From contig JAFVCD010000042.1 in the NCBI GenBank assembly GCA_017479425.1, positions 1-61,945 on the forward strand: a DNA stretch of 61,945 bases, read 5' to 3'. The position numbers were made by a program, and so were the translations under genes. This DNA is from Oscillospiraceae bacterium. Its GTDB lineage: Bacteria; Bacillota; Clostridia; Oscillospirales; Oscillospiraceae. How positions within the stretch are numbered: the first letter of the stretch is position 1; each line of letters starts with the position of its first letter. Below the pieces are notes generated by a model. That model searched no databases. It was not told the origin of the DNA and worked only from the letters and a program-made list of their open reading frames with translations. Shown here in pieces: positions 11,101 to 18,107 of this stretch.

Positions 11101-13903
11101 TGGCGAGCCCGGCGCGACGATGACGATCAACGCTCCGACGCTCGCAGTCTACGGCGGAACCGGAAGTGCTGAGGCGACAGTCACGAATAACATCGAAGAT
11201 GTGACCGTGCCGACAATCGTTTACAAGCAGGGCGAGACAGTCCTCAATGCCGCACCGACAGACGCGGGAACCTATACGGCAAGCATCACGCTCGAAGGCG
11301 TGGATATCGGCAACGGACAGACCGGCAGCGTCACCGCAAGCGTAACCTACACCATCGAGAAGGTCGAGATAAAGGGCATACTTGTAGAGCTCAGCGATTA
11401 CAGCTATGACGCTGACACAGCACCCGCACCCGCGCTTAGTAACGAAGCTGACGGCAATCTGACGTTGGTATACAGTGATACCACCAAGAGCGTGAAGTAT
11501 TACTACAAGGCGACCTCGTTCCTCAGAACAGAGCTTGAAAACCTTGACGCGCTTGCGGAGACTGACGGCGTTTACACCGAGCTTACCGCTACTACCTTCG
11601 AGCCGGGTACGCACTACGTCCTCGCGGTGATCTCAGGAAACAACTATTCAAATGTTTACACCACCCAGAGCGCGTTCAGGGTCACGAAGAACGAGGCTGC
11701 GGTACGTACAGCGCCGCAGGCTCCTGCTGTCGAGGGCGACACCGTAACGGTAGCAGAGGAAGACAGAGAAAAGGAGCTTGAGTATTCGCTCGACAACGGC
11801 AAGACCTGGCTTCCCGTTACGCTCGACGAGAACGGACAGTTCAAGGCAGAGTCCGCAAACCCGATCGAGGCGAACGTACAGCTGCGCGAGAAGGCTGACG
11901 AGAACTACGGAAAGACCTCTGAGGCCGCAAAGGCAGAGGAAAAAGTAACGATCACTACCATCACCGTGACCTATGACGCAAACGGCGGCGTAAGCGCACC
12001 GGAAGCTGTCAAGGCTGAGGGCGGCAAGACCGTTACAGTTTCCGGCAAGGTGAATATGACCCGCAAGGGCTACACCTTCGCAGGCTGGAACACCGAAGCG
12101 GACGGCACCGGCACCGCATACAAGGCGGGAGATAAGCTCAGTACCGGACTTACCCTCTATGCTCAGTGGACGGCGAATGCTTATAAGGTCAGCTTCAACG
12201 CCAACGGAGGCAAGGGCTCTATGGAGGAGATGAGCTTCACCTACGACGAGGCTCAGGCTCTTACGAAGAACGCCTTTGAGAGAACGGATTACAACTTCAT
12301 CGGCTGGTCTAAGTCCGCAAACGGAAGCGTAGAGTATCAGGATGAGAAGAGCGTTAAGAATCTCACCGAAAACGGCACTGTAACACTCTATGCTGTCTGG
12401 GCAAAGGAGCTCTACGATATAACCGGCTCTGTCAGCACAGAGAACAGCGGCGAGATCAAGGTCAAGCTCGTTCAGGGCAAGAACACCTTCGGCGAGGCAA
12501 TCGCAGACAATAATAAGCAGTTCAAGCTGTCGAGCGTACCTGCGGGAACCTACAACCTCGTCATTACTCAGGGCGACGCTGTTAAGAACATGACAGTGAC
12601 CGTCGCTGACGGGAACGTCGCGCTTGACCTGATCGAGATGCCGAACGGCAACACGAGCGCAGTCTTAGCAGTCAGCGATGAAGCTCCTGCAATCGTAGTC
12701 AAGGGAATCGACGAGATCGCAGCCGCAGAGGAGATCGACGGCCGCAAGGTAAAGGTCGAGGTTTCTATCGAAGCACAGAATGAGGCCGAGGCAGGTGAAG
12801 CAGGCGAGACGATAATGAAGGAGAGCCGCGCGCAGAACGTTGAGTTCATCAATCTTGCAGCAAACAAGACGATCTACAATAACGGCACTCCCGAGGCAAA
12901 CGAAACGATGGATAAAGCGAGCGGAATCATTGAGCTTGCTATCCCGTATGACTTCAGCGGAAAGACCGGAATCAAGCTCTATCGCTGCACCGACGGCAAG
13001 GCAGAACAGCTGACTGAGACTAAGGATGAGATTTCTGACGGCACCTACAAGCTCGATCAGAAGGCAGGAGTCATCTACGTCTACACAAGCAGCTTCTCCA
13101 CCTATGCGATAACCTATAATAACTACAGCAGTTTTGTATCCGATTACGAAACAATAATCAATGATACAGAGCACGGCACCTTAACCGTTGAGCCGAAGAG
13201 AGCTCAGTCAGGTAAGAAGGTAGTTATTACCGTAACACCGGACGAGGGCTATAAGCTTGAAAAGCTCGAGGTAAAGGGTCTGTTCGGCACCGAAATTGAG
13301 CTCACAGAGAACGAGGTCGGCGCCTTCAGCTTCACCATGCCGAATGCAAACGTCACTGTAAGCGCAAAGTTTGCAAAGGTCAAGTTTGTTGACGTTTCGG
13401 AGAACAGCTACTACGCAAAGGCTGTCGATTGGGCAGTTGAGAAGGGCATCACGAACGGCGTTGACAAAACGCACTTCGCGCCGGACGCGACCTGCACGAG
13501 AGCGCAGGCGGTGACCTTCCTCTGGAGAGCACTTGGATGCCCGGAGCCTACGGCAGCGAAGTCCGAGTTCACCGACGTTGCGGAAGGAGCGTTCTATTTT
13601 AAGGCACTCCTTTGGGCGGCCGAGAACGGCGTAACGAACGGCTACGGCGACGGAAAGTTCGGAGTGAACGATACCGTCAACCGCGCACAGATGGTAACCT
13701 TTATGGAGCGCGCGATGAAGGGCAAGGCAAAGACTGCTGAGAGCTTCACTGACGTACCCGAGGGTGCCTACTACGCCGACGCGGCAGCGTGGGCGAAGGA
13801 GAACGGAATTTCCGAAGGCATCGGCGAAGGTAAGTTCGGCGGCGAAACTGACTGCCTCCGCGCTCAGATCGTGACTATGCTTTACAGATATTTCGTGAAG
13901 TAA
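2198..13903 (+). CDS. giant secreted multidomain SLH surface protein (3,901 aa)
   Basis: The ATG at 2198 is chosen because it follows GGAAGGAGA and opens a clean signal peptide (MKNNLWTKALSALLAIVMVV, with AFA-DD as likely cleavage site). The long ectodomain is beta-rich and mostly unassignable. Visible parts are an Asp-rich run of six Asp near residue 1826, CARDB-like and Ig-like stretches, three Listeria-Bacteroides/InlB-type repeats near 2866-2940, 3252-3324 and 3328-3402 (motifs FNTNGG, YDANGG, FNANGG with a GWxxxxxG core), and a carboxypeptidase-regulatory-like fold near 3405-3480. Just before the end is a TPDEGYKLEKLEV bacterial repeat, and three SLH repeats close the protein (about 3728-3901). 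It is therefore exported and wall-anchored, probably an adhesin or matrix protein. No catalytic motif was found. It is monocistronic, with an attenuator-like leader and a strong terminator. Confidence 0.95.
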   Translation: MKNNLWTKALSALLAIVMVVGMVPATTISAFADDVSETLVTSLAELYDGDEAKAREELKALYDAGLIESDGSMVSLDIREDGESVNLEDIAKRIADGEEVGELTVNGNAAAPEKLTQLQQVNAMLEVLRLIDKDIEITDEHVANLESLIAGIADGSIDLSGVISRGEAQLSAPKRTMRLLGAGNSDQLPENTGSGEVEATDGKYTAPYISGSSYEESHEFSLNDPTNTTWYTNASGADGGAAATGGVVTLSASGFDLEYDEEEYNTITFTASLNQAQPVPVSFDWTAVSEVVALSGETGGTITWEANDTEDKTFTLALGDKSDYWDGYLCVVVNAGNIKNATFEGGKTAWSQTVPVYAYNQEEITYRTIDLPTNNFQKYEYKYTDFFDGTQCTNRWYFTEIEDVSPLTDDFKLTYAFSKGAHAKIFLISPDNAIDKPETEESFTEPYASYDSDGYSFTNSDLYFSGTETDEVSEIAKNGKVWLYFLVQESESQSLTELSVSAKYIPLHDEVVDVSVPAGTYYSGQTIPITLTMKEGSQAFGDTKLTVNGVECLIPYSNINGKKITFIYTVRETDVGYINVTSVTDMYVLEDWFWDPELERSGRKVELDNEFPAARFGKNEGVIIVADVKGASLDWENVKYGIDDADAGDQTVTAVIPFRDGADKTWVASENMTITSPIPMSVPGYENAKAAAYLKSAYFSTDGGATRYPVYVIDDETVDGEVDALAVRFAPGMNATAYLRKDTVSLFFDTEIGTTVKYLGEWADKKEDAKGFAYFTATDAAAPVSEGKSLSYYVKGGVSFDKDAAVDRPDYDEANKLNGFYKSGAEYVAVQGEDYSKQHDVELWINEAFYRAISKGVRVEDPNTFVLNYQWSERRNFTFTDPKYFTWNSDNEQIATVVKDEQTGAGRIALTGGSGAVTITLTVGNGSESKKYDLSFTFNVLEGKTPFLNIPEFSRNRVTLTETATDVLFSSNVTQCNAAVNKGTTFTAKLYKVDAVGDEPAGEPSWTGSFESTAANTLTHITVPADKLTVTGTYAVVVSTRYEGGVTENVNTAPEKLSAAAYLTVKQAPVKVTLKTLDSYSADYKSLPRIEYTVTPSTAKALVEYTIQKSGETVGERKTATDGVIPFAAEKPEGLKEAYTITVYAKAADAADEEAWSVDSMLIRVYNTDMLELIVKNVIKGEIGGTTGGTGENANGTTVNMDNHGKLAGYGITDESIKLTVDDLNALRADMSLQKIISANYGTGVWGLLSDKMQWTSSDGDLVSINYKQGGVYSDIRNFSYTSYGPATDFLLVGKGDTEGDGVTITATHAATGKTASVNVKADTLKDQLYVFQFNPKTETTVTYTNGAGKQQTLTSDENGVLAVYEPEGIASSVMAMSTGEKDGASVTYVGTIFHNDLQSGERDVASLQLYPCNNLRLRSVSNVTLTFRKPDGSAYEGEVKLRAGVYKNGEYCPNAKSFFADNIENKFGEKDDITANLTDGKLTLGFNPTEFRNKDKDSGADSSDKIVYAFEYRAAGYQTGYALVNVSTDMDGEQNPTDSVIRLAELRGSENVPQIIRQTIRQFTGGKPLPYTRDVTDYTENIGLSKRIDKVILTTDFTLPESLLTEDEHGNVSLSGEFELYTTGGRKLTGQTDYRNSKEDKITNLSTLEQTNLFVFPFSTTHIGRHVYTLTDDNLKADGISDKGGNSVASSRIKAMFVRDGMTLTSVTMPFGISNLSNQDPNDGASAAASSINSTLKSKMSIGEVFKSINVNSMLKKGFTFLSGLSASGGDMPLSLLILPTEDPGVFRLAAFVGKNQEKNKGNQDGVKIEYDEDTMYEDLNSLMDDDDDDGGEGSYDVSFSGTLVLEAGYDFNKKEWAIDFRGGKVGLAFNAKYEWSQNFMCGPVPANISFGAGANAVVEVSFASKSSVKLMLVDATIGVYIEAFAGLGFDATIAKLKLGIYGRIGANVNFLLLSDFKKNPSTGTKLDINGEIGIRLEVKVLFVKYKKTFASTGFNWSKKWNKYDNIQERWAKDGDAELFGFTQSGRAYSMRLLSNGKALVTIEGGGEIENRDYLELADRTWNDGVPSGRRLLKAAAPITNALTNVQTNAYPYSNPVLVDDGSMFLYISDNDNTDEVQSVVSYSRWNGKGYDKPKALYDTENAVLADSDVVASGTSGENSKIFAAWVKQQESPDKEMNDKATNDDLGIMMNATEIYAGTYNGTAWTIERLTTNNMADMSPTVASSGNKAIVAWRSLAATEMPAENSEQDFTMMFNAENNVNYSIWNGSEWTDAKVAYNGAAGTVNAIDSAMLSDGTAILVYTVRTGEEITGTETFYTVIDANGDVLTTGRLTNDNYTDTNAQVTAVGNRFVIGWYSEHDTGEKVTDPETGKESDVVAHDIRLARISADGSVDAGFPESIGGGSASAITSDFRFSAPANNGELKNVSIVWSQTKGDDAGEYEINAMRFYEVGGAVGMTAPINIAETDKNFTVDHFDTYTDEEGGVYALVLGSDYSSVEGISAYDSIDLTNLPVVATNDAGENTEHLNILLQEPTTDIKLGAGRFKETAIEVKAETNLYELVPGLDLPVQFTVKNTGASTINKLTVQLGGDIKSVDGVSLLPNESAIVTLVYPVPEDKVEDVDYTVTADGTAENGTLVLNRPDVGISGMKLLSEQDGKRTVQVTLVNASGIPLKGSGKSVKLGLYTSDDHEEENRVGEIITISGSKALADIDDGFYGAAQTINVEDLIDGAEEIPDEGVRLYAYAWVEDCDELYTNNNGGILAFKGLLTKNDGEVITVDTSIEARTENESGVYVVNVDAQNNSLQEQKLGKPVAILVDSEGEELAQMDMLSDPLTLGKEARSSLTAKFTAQQLGGKTPQSAVVDYRYKVTFNTNGGAGTFEDDYTDTNGHLTIPTTEPTPPTAEPELFFAGWYTAAQGGEKITDDYTFAENATVYAHYVTHQHSWVNFTVDPENAATISATCGNTIGHIGEPGATMTINAPTLAVYGGTGSAEATVTNNIEDVTVPTIVYKQGETVLNAAPTDAGTYTASITLEGVDIGNGQTGSVTASVTYTIEKVEIKGILVELSDYSYDADTAPAPALSNEADGNLTLVYSDTTKSVKYYYKATSFLRTELENLDALAETDGVYTELTATTFEPGTHYVLAVISGNNYSNVYTTQSAFRVTKNEAAVRTAPQAPAVEGDTVTVAEEDREKELEYSLDNGKTWLPVTLDENGQFKAESANPIEANVQLREKADENYGKTSEAAKAEEKVTITTITVTYDANGGVSAPEAVKAEGGKTVTVSGKVNMTRKGYTFAGWNTEADGTGTAYKAGDKLSTGLTLYAQWTANAYKVSFNANGGKGSMEEMSFTYDEAQALTKNAFERTDYNFIGWSKSANGSVEYQDEKSVKNLTENGTVTLYAVWAKELYDITGSVSTENSGEIKVKLVQGKNTFGEAIADNNKQFKLSSVPAGTYNLVITQGDAVKNMTVTVADGNVALDLIEMPNGNTSAVLAVSDEAPAIVVKGIDEIAAAEEIDGRKVKVEVSIEAQNEAEAGEAGETIMKESRAQNVEFINLAANKTIYNNGTPEANETMDKASGIIELAIPYDFSGKTGIKLYRCTDGKAEQLTETKDEISDGTYKLDQKAGVIYVYTSSFSTYAITYNNYSSFVSDYETIINDTEHGTLTVEPKRAQSGKKVVITVTPDEGYKLEKLEVKGLFGTEIELTENEVGAFSFTMPNANVTVSAKFAKVKFVDVSENSYYAKAVDWAVEKGITNGVDKTHFAPDATCTRAQAVTFLWRALGCPEPTAAKSEFTDVAEGAFYFKALLWAAENGVTNGYGDGKFGVNDTVNRAQMVTFMERAMKGKAKTAESFTDVPEGAYYADAAAWAKENGISEGIGEGKFGGETDCLRAQIVTMLYRYFVK

Positions 13904-13914
13904 GTTAACACAAA

Positions 13915-13950
13915 TCAAGCCTCTCTTCCAAATTCGGAAGAGAGGCTTGA
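13915..13950. terminator. terminator between the giant SLH gene and the tnpV relic
   Basis: A perfect 15-bp stem (TCAAGCCTCTCTTCC / GGAAGAGAGGCTTGA) with a six-base loop begins 12 bases after the stop codon. It lies between convergent genes and can serve both strands, although the T-runs are short. Confidence 0.7.
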
Positions 13951-13955
13951 ATACT

Positions 13956-14162
13956 TTATGCGTAAATAAGTTCTGAAAAGATTACTTCTTCGAGGTGCGC
14001 GTTGAGTTTACCGGTGAGAAACAGACCGGTGCAAATCGGATTCTTATATTTTCGCAGATATTCCCTTCTGCGGTAGCCCCAGATGTCGATTTTAGGACTC
14101 TCCGGAGCTATGAGATCAGGAATGAGATAATCACCCTCGCAGTGGTAAGTTATTTCAGACAT
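13956..14162 (-). pseudogene. internally deleted TnpV transposon protein relic (68 aa)
   Basis: A good ribosome site (GGAGGTG, 7 bases before ATG) precedes a 68-residue frame starting MSEITYHCEGDYLIPDL. This is the hallmark N-terminus of TnpV proteins, which accompany Clostridia transposons and are normally about 115-120 residues. Here the N-terminal part up to the GKLNAHLEE motif is joined directly to the family's last residues (VIFSELIYA), so about 50 central residues are missing in frame. The 14163-14376 stretch upstream holds no gene. A short piece translating as LSNLHHENCHKIGG just upstream resembles the region that normally precedes tnpV. I read it as a scar of a lost mobile element; whether the short protein is made is unknown. 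Confidence 0.75.
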
Positions 14163-14376
14163 TATTACACCTCCGATTTTGTGGCAATTCTCGTGGTGCA
14201 GATTGATAATTTTAGCTTGTTTTTTCCCTTACGTGGTTAATTTTGTGCAACATGACTTAGCATAGAATAGACTAAAAAGTTCCAAAAACCAAACATAATA
14301 GGTAGAATTGGGGATAAATAGCACGGGATAATCTGAAAGAGCCGAAAACCGGTTTTGATGCTTTAAATTTTCATCT

Positions 14377-14492
14377 GGTGCGTTTAATTCCTATCGTTTT
14401 GAACCGTTCCGGCATCAAAAAAGCCGGGGCGCAGCAGTGGGATTTTGCGAGGATCCCACTGCTGCGTTTTTCCTTTTCTTTGTCTTATGCGC
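14377..14492. repeat. dispersed intergenic hairpin element, copy 1
   Basis: About 115 bp closely matches 30761-30876. It contains a 13-bp stem (GCAGCAGTGGGAT / ATCCCACTGCTGC, 14431-14465) next to a CCGGC..GCCGG mini-hairpin with six A/T residues. It lies directly at the 3' end of the minus-strand GH43 gene, where the order hairpin, GCCCCGGC, TTTTTT reads as a terminator for that operon. Related shorter copies lie at 43332-43373 and 52672-52706. Confidence 0.8.
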
Positions 14493-14506
14493 GGAAGATT
14501 TTTTGC

Positions 14507-15580
14507 TCATTGATTCTCGATTCTCCACTCGCTGTGCCAGCGGATCACGGGCTTTTCGCCATCCCACTCGATCGGCAGCCAAACGTATCGCGCAATAGAG
14601 GTGTTTTCGCCGTGCTTCTGCTCCTTTCCGGGCAGGGGCGCGGCTTTTTTTGGCGTGAGATCGGGCTTATAATCCTTAAAAACACGCTCCATGCCGCTTG
14701 TCACCGCTTTGCCGATTAGCTTCGTGTAAAACTGCGGCATCCAGCGGTCGGCGCAGGCGATATACTTATCAGTTCCCGGAAGCTGAATGACGCTCGTTAT
14801 CTGACTTGAAAACGACGTGCCGCTTCTGTCGCCGATAAACGGATCGCCGAGGTCTCGGTATTCGCCGTGGACGTCGTCGAAAACGCAGACCTTTGATGGA
14901 TTTGGATAGTAGCCCGAGGTGCCGGAGGTGATGAGATAGCGCTTGCCGTCACGCTCAAAATAGGTGGGCGCCTCACGGGTATAGGGCGGCGTGAGGCCGT
15001 CATAGTGGACGCTGTACTCGCCGGTAACGGCGGTGTAGTCGTCCGTAAGGGTGGCGCAGATAAGCTGAAAATGCGGGCGCTCAAACCAGATATACGCTCT
15101 CCCGTCAGGGTCTGCGTGCAGGCAGAAGTCGCCGGAGTCCATATCGAGCGGCTTGTATATGCGATTTACGAAGCGGTAGGGTCCCTCGAATCTGTCAGCC
15201 TCGAGAACGCTCATGAACTGGCTCTCTCCCTCGCCCATGATCTTGAGCCACGCAACGTATTTTTTCGTCTTGGCGCAGTAAATAATGTGCGGTCTGTCAA
15301 CGCAGTAGGTCGGGTGCAACGGACTTGTGAGATCGTTCGGCTCCGGCGGAATGAGAAGTCCGCAGTCAGTCCAGTTATACAGGTCGGGTGAGGTGTAATA
15401 GCGCACGCCCCAGTGCCAGATCGTCCCCCTGCCGTCGGTCTTCTCCTTGTTCTCGCCGTACCAGTACCAGAGCTTTTCGGCTTCGTTCCGAAATACAGAA
15501 AAGCCGTGCGCCTGAATTGGCTTTCCGGCTGTGTCGAGCCAGAGCTTTTCGGGCTTTATTGAGCTATATTTCATATTCAT
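14507..15580 (-). CDS. family 43-type glycoside hydrolase (exo-galactanase-like)
   Basis: This 357-residue protein has no signal peptide and so should be cytoplasmic. The sequence follows the five-bladed beta-propeller pattern of GH43, most like the exo-beta-1,3-galactanase-type subgroup: AHGFSVFRNEAEKLWYWYGE near the start, YYTSPDLYNWTDCGLLIPP, DSGDFCLHADPDGRAYIWF (propeller blade with an acidic residue), and REAPTYFERDGKRYLITSG containing the probable acid Glu. The likely activity is release of terminal sugars from arabinogalactan-like oligosaccharides, but the exact substrate is an inference. The ATG at 15580 follows GGGGG and overlaps the rhamnosidase gene by 17 bases, so the two are translationally coupled. 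It is the last gene of the glycan operon and is followed by the dispersed hairpin element. Confidence 0.85.
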   Translation of the reverse strand: MNMKYSSIKPEKLWLDTAGKPIQAHGFSVFRNEAEKLWYWYGENKEKTDGRGTIWHWGVRYYTSPDLYNWTDCGLLIPPEPNDLTSPLHPTYCVDRPHIIYCAKTKKYVAWLKIMGEGESQFMSVLEADRFEGPYRFVNRIYKPLDMDSGDFCLHADPDGRAYIWFERPHFQLICATLTDDYTAVTGEYSVHYDGLTPPYTREAPTYFERDGKRYLITSGTSGYYPNPSKVCVFDDVHGEYRDLGDPFIGDRSGTSFSSQITSVIQLPGTDKYIACADRWMPQFYTKLIGKAVTSGMERVFKDYKPDLTPKKAAPLPGKEQKHGENTSIARYVWLPIEWDGEKPVIRWHSEWRIENQ

Positions 15581-18107
15581 ATTCCCCCGATTTTACAGTT
15601 TCAGTCCTGCCGCCGACGGATATTTCAGCCGTGCAGTTTGCCGGCACGCGAATGCGGTATTTTGTGCCGCGCTCACGCTTTTCCCATGAGCTTTCAATAA
15701 GCCCGTACGGGCTGAGCCATTTTGCTTCGGCATGGGTCAGTGTTCCGCCGGGGCGTGGCGAGATAACAAAGCGCCGCTCTCCTGCTATTCTGATGCCGCA
15801 GACCGTGTCATAGAGGAAGGAACATACGGCGCCGGGAGAGTAGTGATTCATCGAGCTGCGGCGTGGGTGACCGGCCTCATCGAACATAACGTAGTTTTCC
15901 CATACCGTCGTCGCGCCGCCCTCGACCATCGCAAGCCAGCCTGGCGCTTTCGTGCTTTCAAGCATTTTGTACGCCGTTTCGAGGTAGCCGTGTTTTGTAA
16001 GAACTCCGAGAACGTAGGGCGTTGAAAGAAAGCCCGTACCGACAGTATATACTCGCCTCTCGGCGTCGGCATTGAGGTCGGCGGCGACGGATTTTGCGGT
16101 TTCCTCGTCCAGAAGTCCCAATGCGAGCGCACGCACCATCGGCGCCTGCCTCGGTGCGGCGATGTGTCCGTCCTTAACAAAAAATTCGTTGTACGCCGCC
16201 CTTGCGCCCTCTGAAAACTCACGGCACGCTCCTGCCTCTTCGCCCATGCCTGCGTAGTCGAGCATCTCAGAGAGAAGATGCATTGAATAATGCGTGTAGG
16301 CGCTTGTAAGCTCCGGCTTCGGCTGCCGCATTTCGGAAAAGCTGTCGGCGTCCGGCTCAAGCCATTCGCCCCAGTGCTGACCGGACTCGATGACGTACTT
16401 TTCAAGGGGCGACTTCGGAACGTAATAAGGGCCGAACATTTTGCTTGCCGGCGGGAAAACCGAAAGGCGCTTCATCGTCTTATTACCTGCCGCCTTTATG
16501 ACGTAAGCCATCCAACCGAGCATAAGGTCGAGATTTTCCGTTATAAAGCTGTCGTCGCCGTAGATTTTCCAGAGCGTGTAGGGAATAATTACCGCCGCGT
16601 CCGCCCAGCCTACGGCGCCGCTCAGCGGCTCTCTGTCCTGATAGGGATGCGCCGAGGGCGATACGTTGGCTACCCTTCCGTCCCTGCGCTGGCAGTCACG
16701 CAGATCTCTGAGCCATTTGCGGAAGAACGCCGCCGTGTCGCACATATAGGTCGCCGTCGGCAGAAAGACCTGCGCATCGCCGTCCCAGCCGCTCTTTTCA
16801 CGCTGAGGACAGTCGGTCGGTATGTCAACAAAGTTGGATTTAAGGCTCCAGAGAGTGTTTTCGTGGAACTTGTTTATTTTCCCGTTTGAGCATTTAAAGG
16901 AGCCGGTAAACTCAAGGTCGGAGTAGACCGCCACAGCCTCAAAGTCGCCGGGGTCTATCTCGCCGTCATAATGAACGAGGGCGTAGCGGAAGCCGGAATA
17001 GAAGCCCTCCGGCTGAAAATCTCGCTCCTGCCCGTCGGAAATGTAGACGATCTCCTGCTTCGTCTCCGGCGAGCCGTCCTGCAGGAGCGTTTCACGGGAA
17101 AATTCGCCGTTATCGAGGGTTTCGCCGAGCTGAAGCCGCAGCGTTTGTCCGCTCTCACACCTTGCACGGAAGCGCACGTAGCCTGCAAGATTCTGCCCGA
17201 AGTCCAGAACTCTCGCTCCGCTCGGTGTAATTATGAGCTTTGCCGGGAAACGCTCATGCTCGGATATCGGCGCTATGGGCGAAGCGGTCGGCACAACGCC
17301 GTGAGCTGTTATTTTTGCGCTTTCGGAATAGGTGGGAGCAAGACGAGCGTCATAAACCTCGCCGTCCTTGAGGTCGGCGTAGCGGATCTGCCCGTCTGAC
17401 GAGCAATGGAAGCGCTCATCGGAGACGAGCGCCGCTCGGGTGCCGTCCTCATAGGTTATTTCAAGGCGGCAGAGAAACTTTCGCATATTTCCGAAGCGGT
17501 TATGCTGATTGAGAAAGCCGAGCTTGCCCATATACCAGCCGTCGGTCAGCGTGAAATCGAGGGTGTTCTCCTCGCGGATAAGCTTCGTCACATCGTAGGT
17601 TTGGTAATAAAGGCGCTTCGGGTATTCCGTGGTGCCGGGGGTCAGCACTCCGGGCAGGCGCGCGCCGTTTATGTACGCGGTGTATGCGCCGCAGGCCGTG
17701 GCGTAGAGCCTCGCCGAGGCGACCTTTTTCTCCGCGCGGAACTCTCTGCGGAAGTAATCCGCCGGAATGCGCTCTTTAGAGGCTTTTTTGCCGGTGGTTA
17801 TCCACTTTGCTCCCCACTTCTCTGCGGAAAGCCCCATTTCAAAGCTCGATTCGCTCCACTCGCCGGGATTATCGCTCTCATCCCACAGCCTTATGCGCCA
17901 CTTCACTATCTCGCGGTCAGCCGGCGCAAGAGGGTAGATGGCGTGCATATCTGATGAGGCGACCTTGCCGCTTGACCATTTGTCGGTGACTATTTCATAG
18001 GCGGTCTGGGTAACGCCGCCCTCGCAGTTCCAGGTAAAGCGTATGGACTTATCGTCGATTCCCATGGGCGCGAAGCGGCCGCCCACCTTTAATCTCACCG
18101 CTATCAT
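15564..18107 (-). CDS. alpha-L-rhamnosidase, GH78
   Basis: This 847-residue protein has the GH78 order: N-terminal beta-sandwich domains (about 1-330), a catalytic (alpha/alpha)6 barrel (about 340-760) and a C-terminal beta domain (about 760-847). The family signature DCPQREKSGWDGDAQVF is at about 432-448, with E437 as the likely general acid. A second signature, SSMNHYSPGAVCSFLYD, lies near the end of the barrel. No signal peptide is present, so it should act inside the cell on imported rhamnosides. The start overlaps the stop of the upstream GH43 by 4 bases (ATGA). It removes terminal alpha-L-rhamnose, as found on plant glycosides, rhamnogalacturonan and arabinogalactan side chains. Confidence 0.93.
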   Translation of the reverse strand: MIAVRLKVGGRFAPMGIDDKSIRFTWNCEGGVTQTAYEIVTDKWSSGKVASSDMHAIYPLAPADREIVKWRIRLWDESDNPGEWSESSFEMGLSAEKWGAKWITTGKKASKERIPADYFRREFRAEKKVASARLYATACGAYTAYINGARLPGVLTPGTTEYPKRLYYQTYDVTKLIREENTLDFTLTDGWYMGKLGFLNQHNRFGNMRKFLCRLEITYEDGTRAALVSDERFHCSSDGQIRYADLKDGEVYDARLAPTYSESAKITAHGVVPTASPIAPISEHERFPAKLIITPSGARVLDFGQNLAGYVRFRARCESGQTLRLQLGETLDNGEFSRETLLQDGSPETKQEIVYISDGQERDFQPEGFYSGFRYALVHYDGEIDPGDFEAVAVYSDLEFTGSFKCSNGKINKFHENTLWSLKSNFVDIPTDCPQREKSGWDGDAQVFLPTATYMCDTAAFFRKWLRDLRDCQRRDGRVANVSPSAHPYQDREPLSGAVGWADAAVIIPYTLWKIYGDDSFITENLDLMLGWMAYVIKAAGNKTMKRLSVFPPASKMFGPYYVPKSPLEKYVIESGQHWGEWLEPDADSFSEMRQPKPELTSAYTHYSMHLLSEMLDYAGMGEEAGACREFSEGARAAYNEFFVKDGHIAAPRQAPMVRALALGLLDEETAKSVAADLNADAERRVYTVGTGFLSTPYVLGVLTKHGYLETAYKMLESTKAPGWLAMVEGGATTVWENYVMFDEAGHPRRSSMNHYSPGAVCSFLYDTVCGIRIAGERRFVISPRPGGTLTHAEAKWLSPYGLIESSWEKRERGTKYRIRVPANCTAEISVGGRTETVKSGEYEYEI

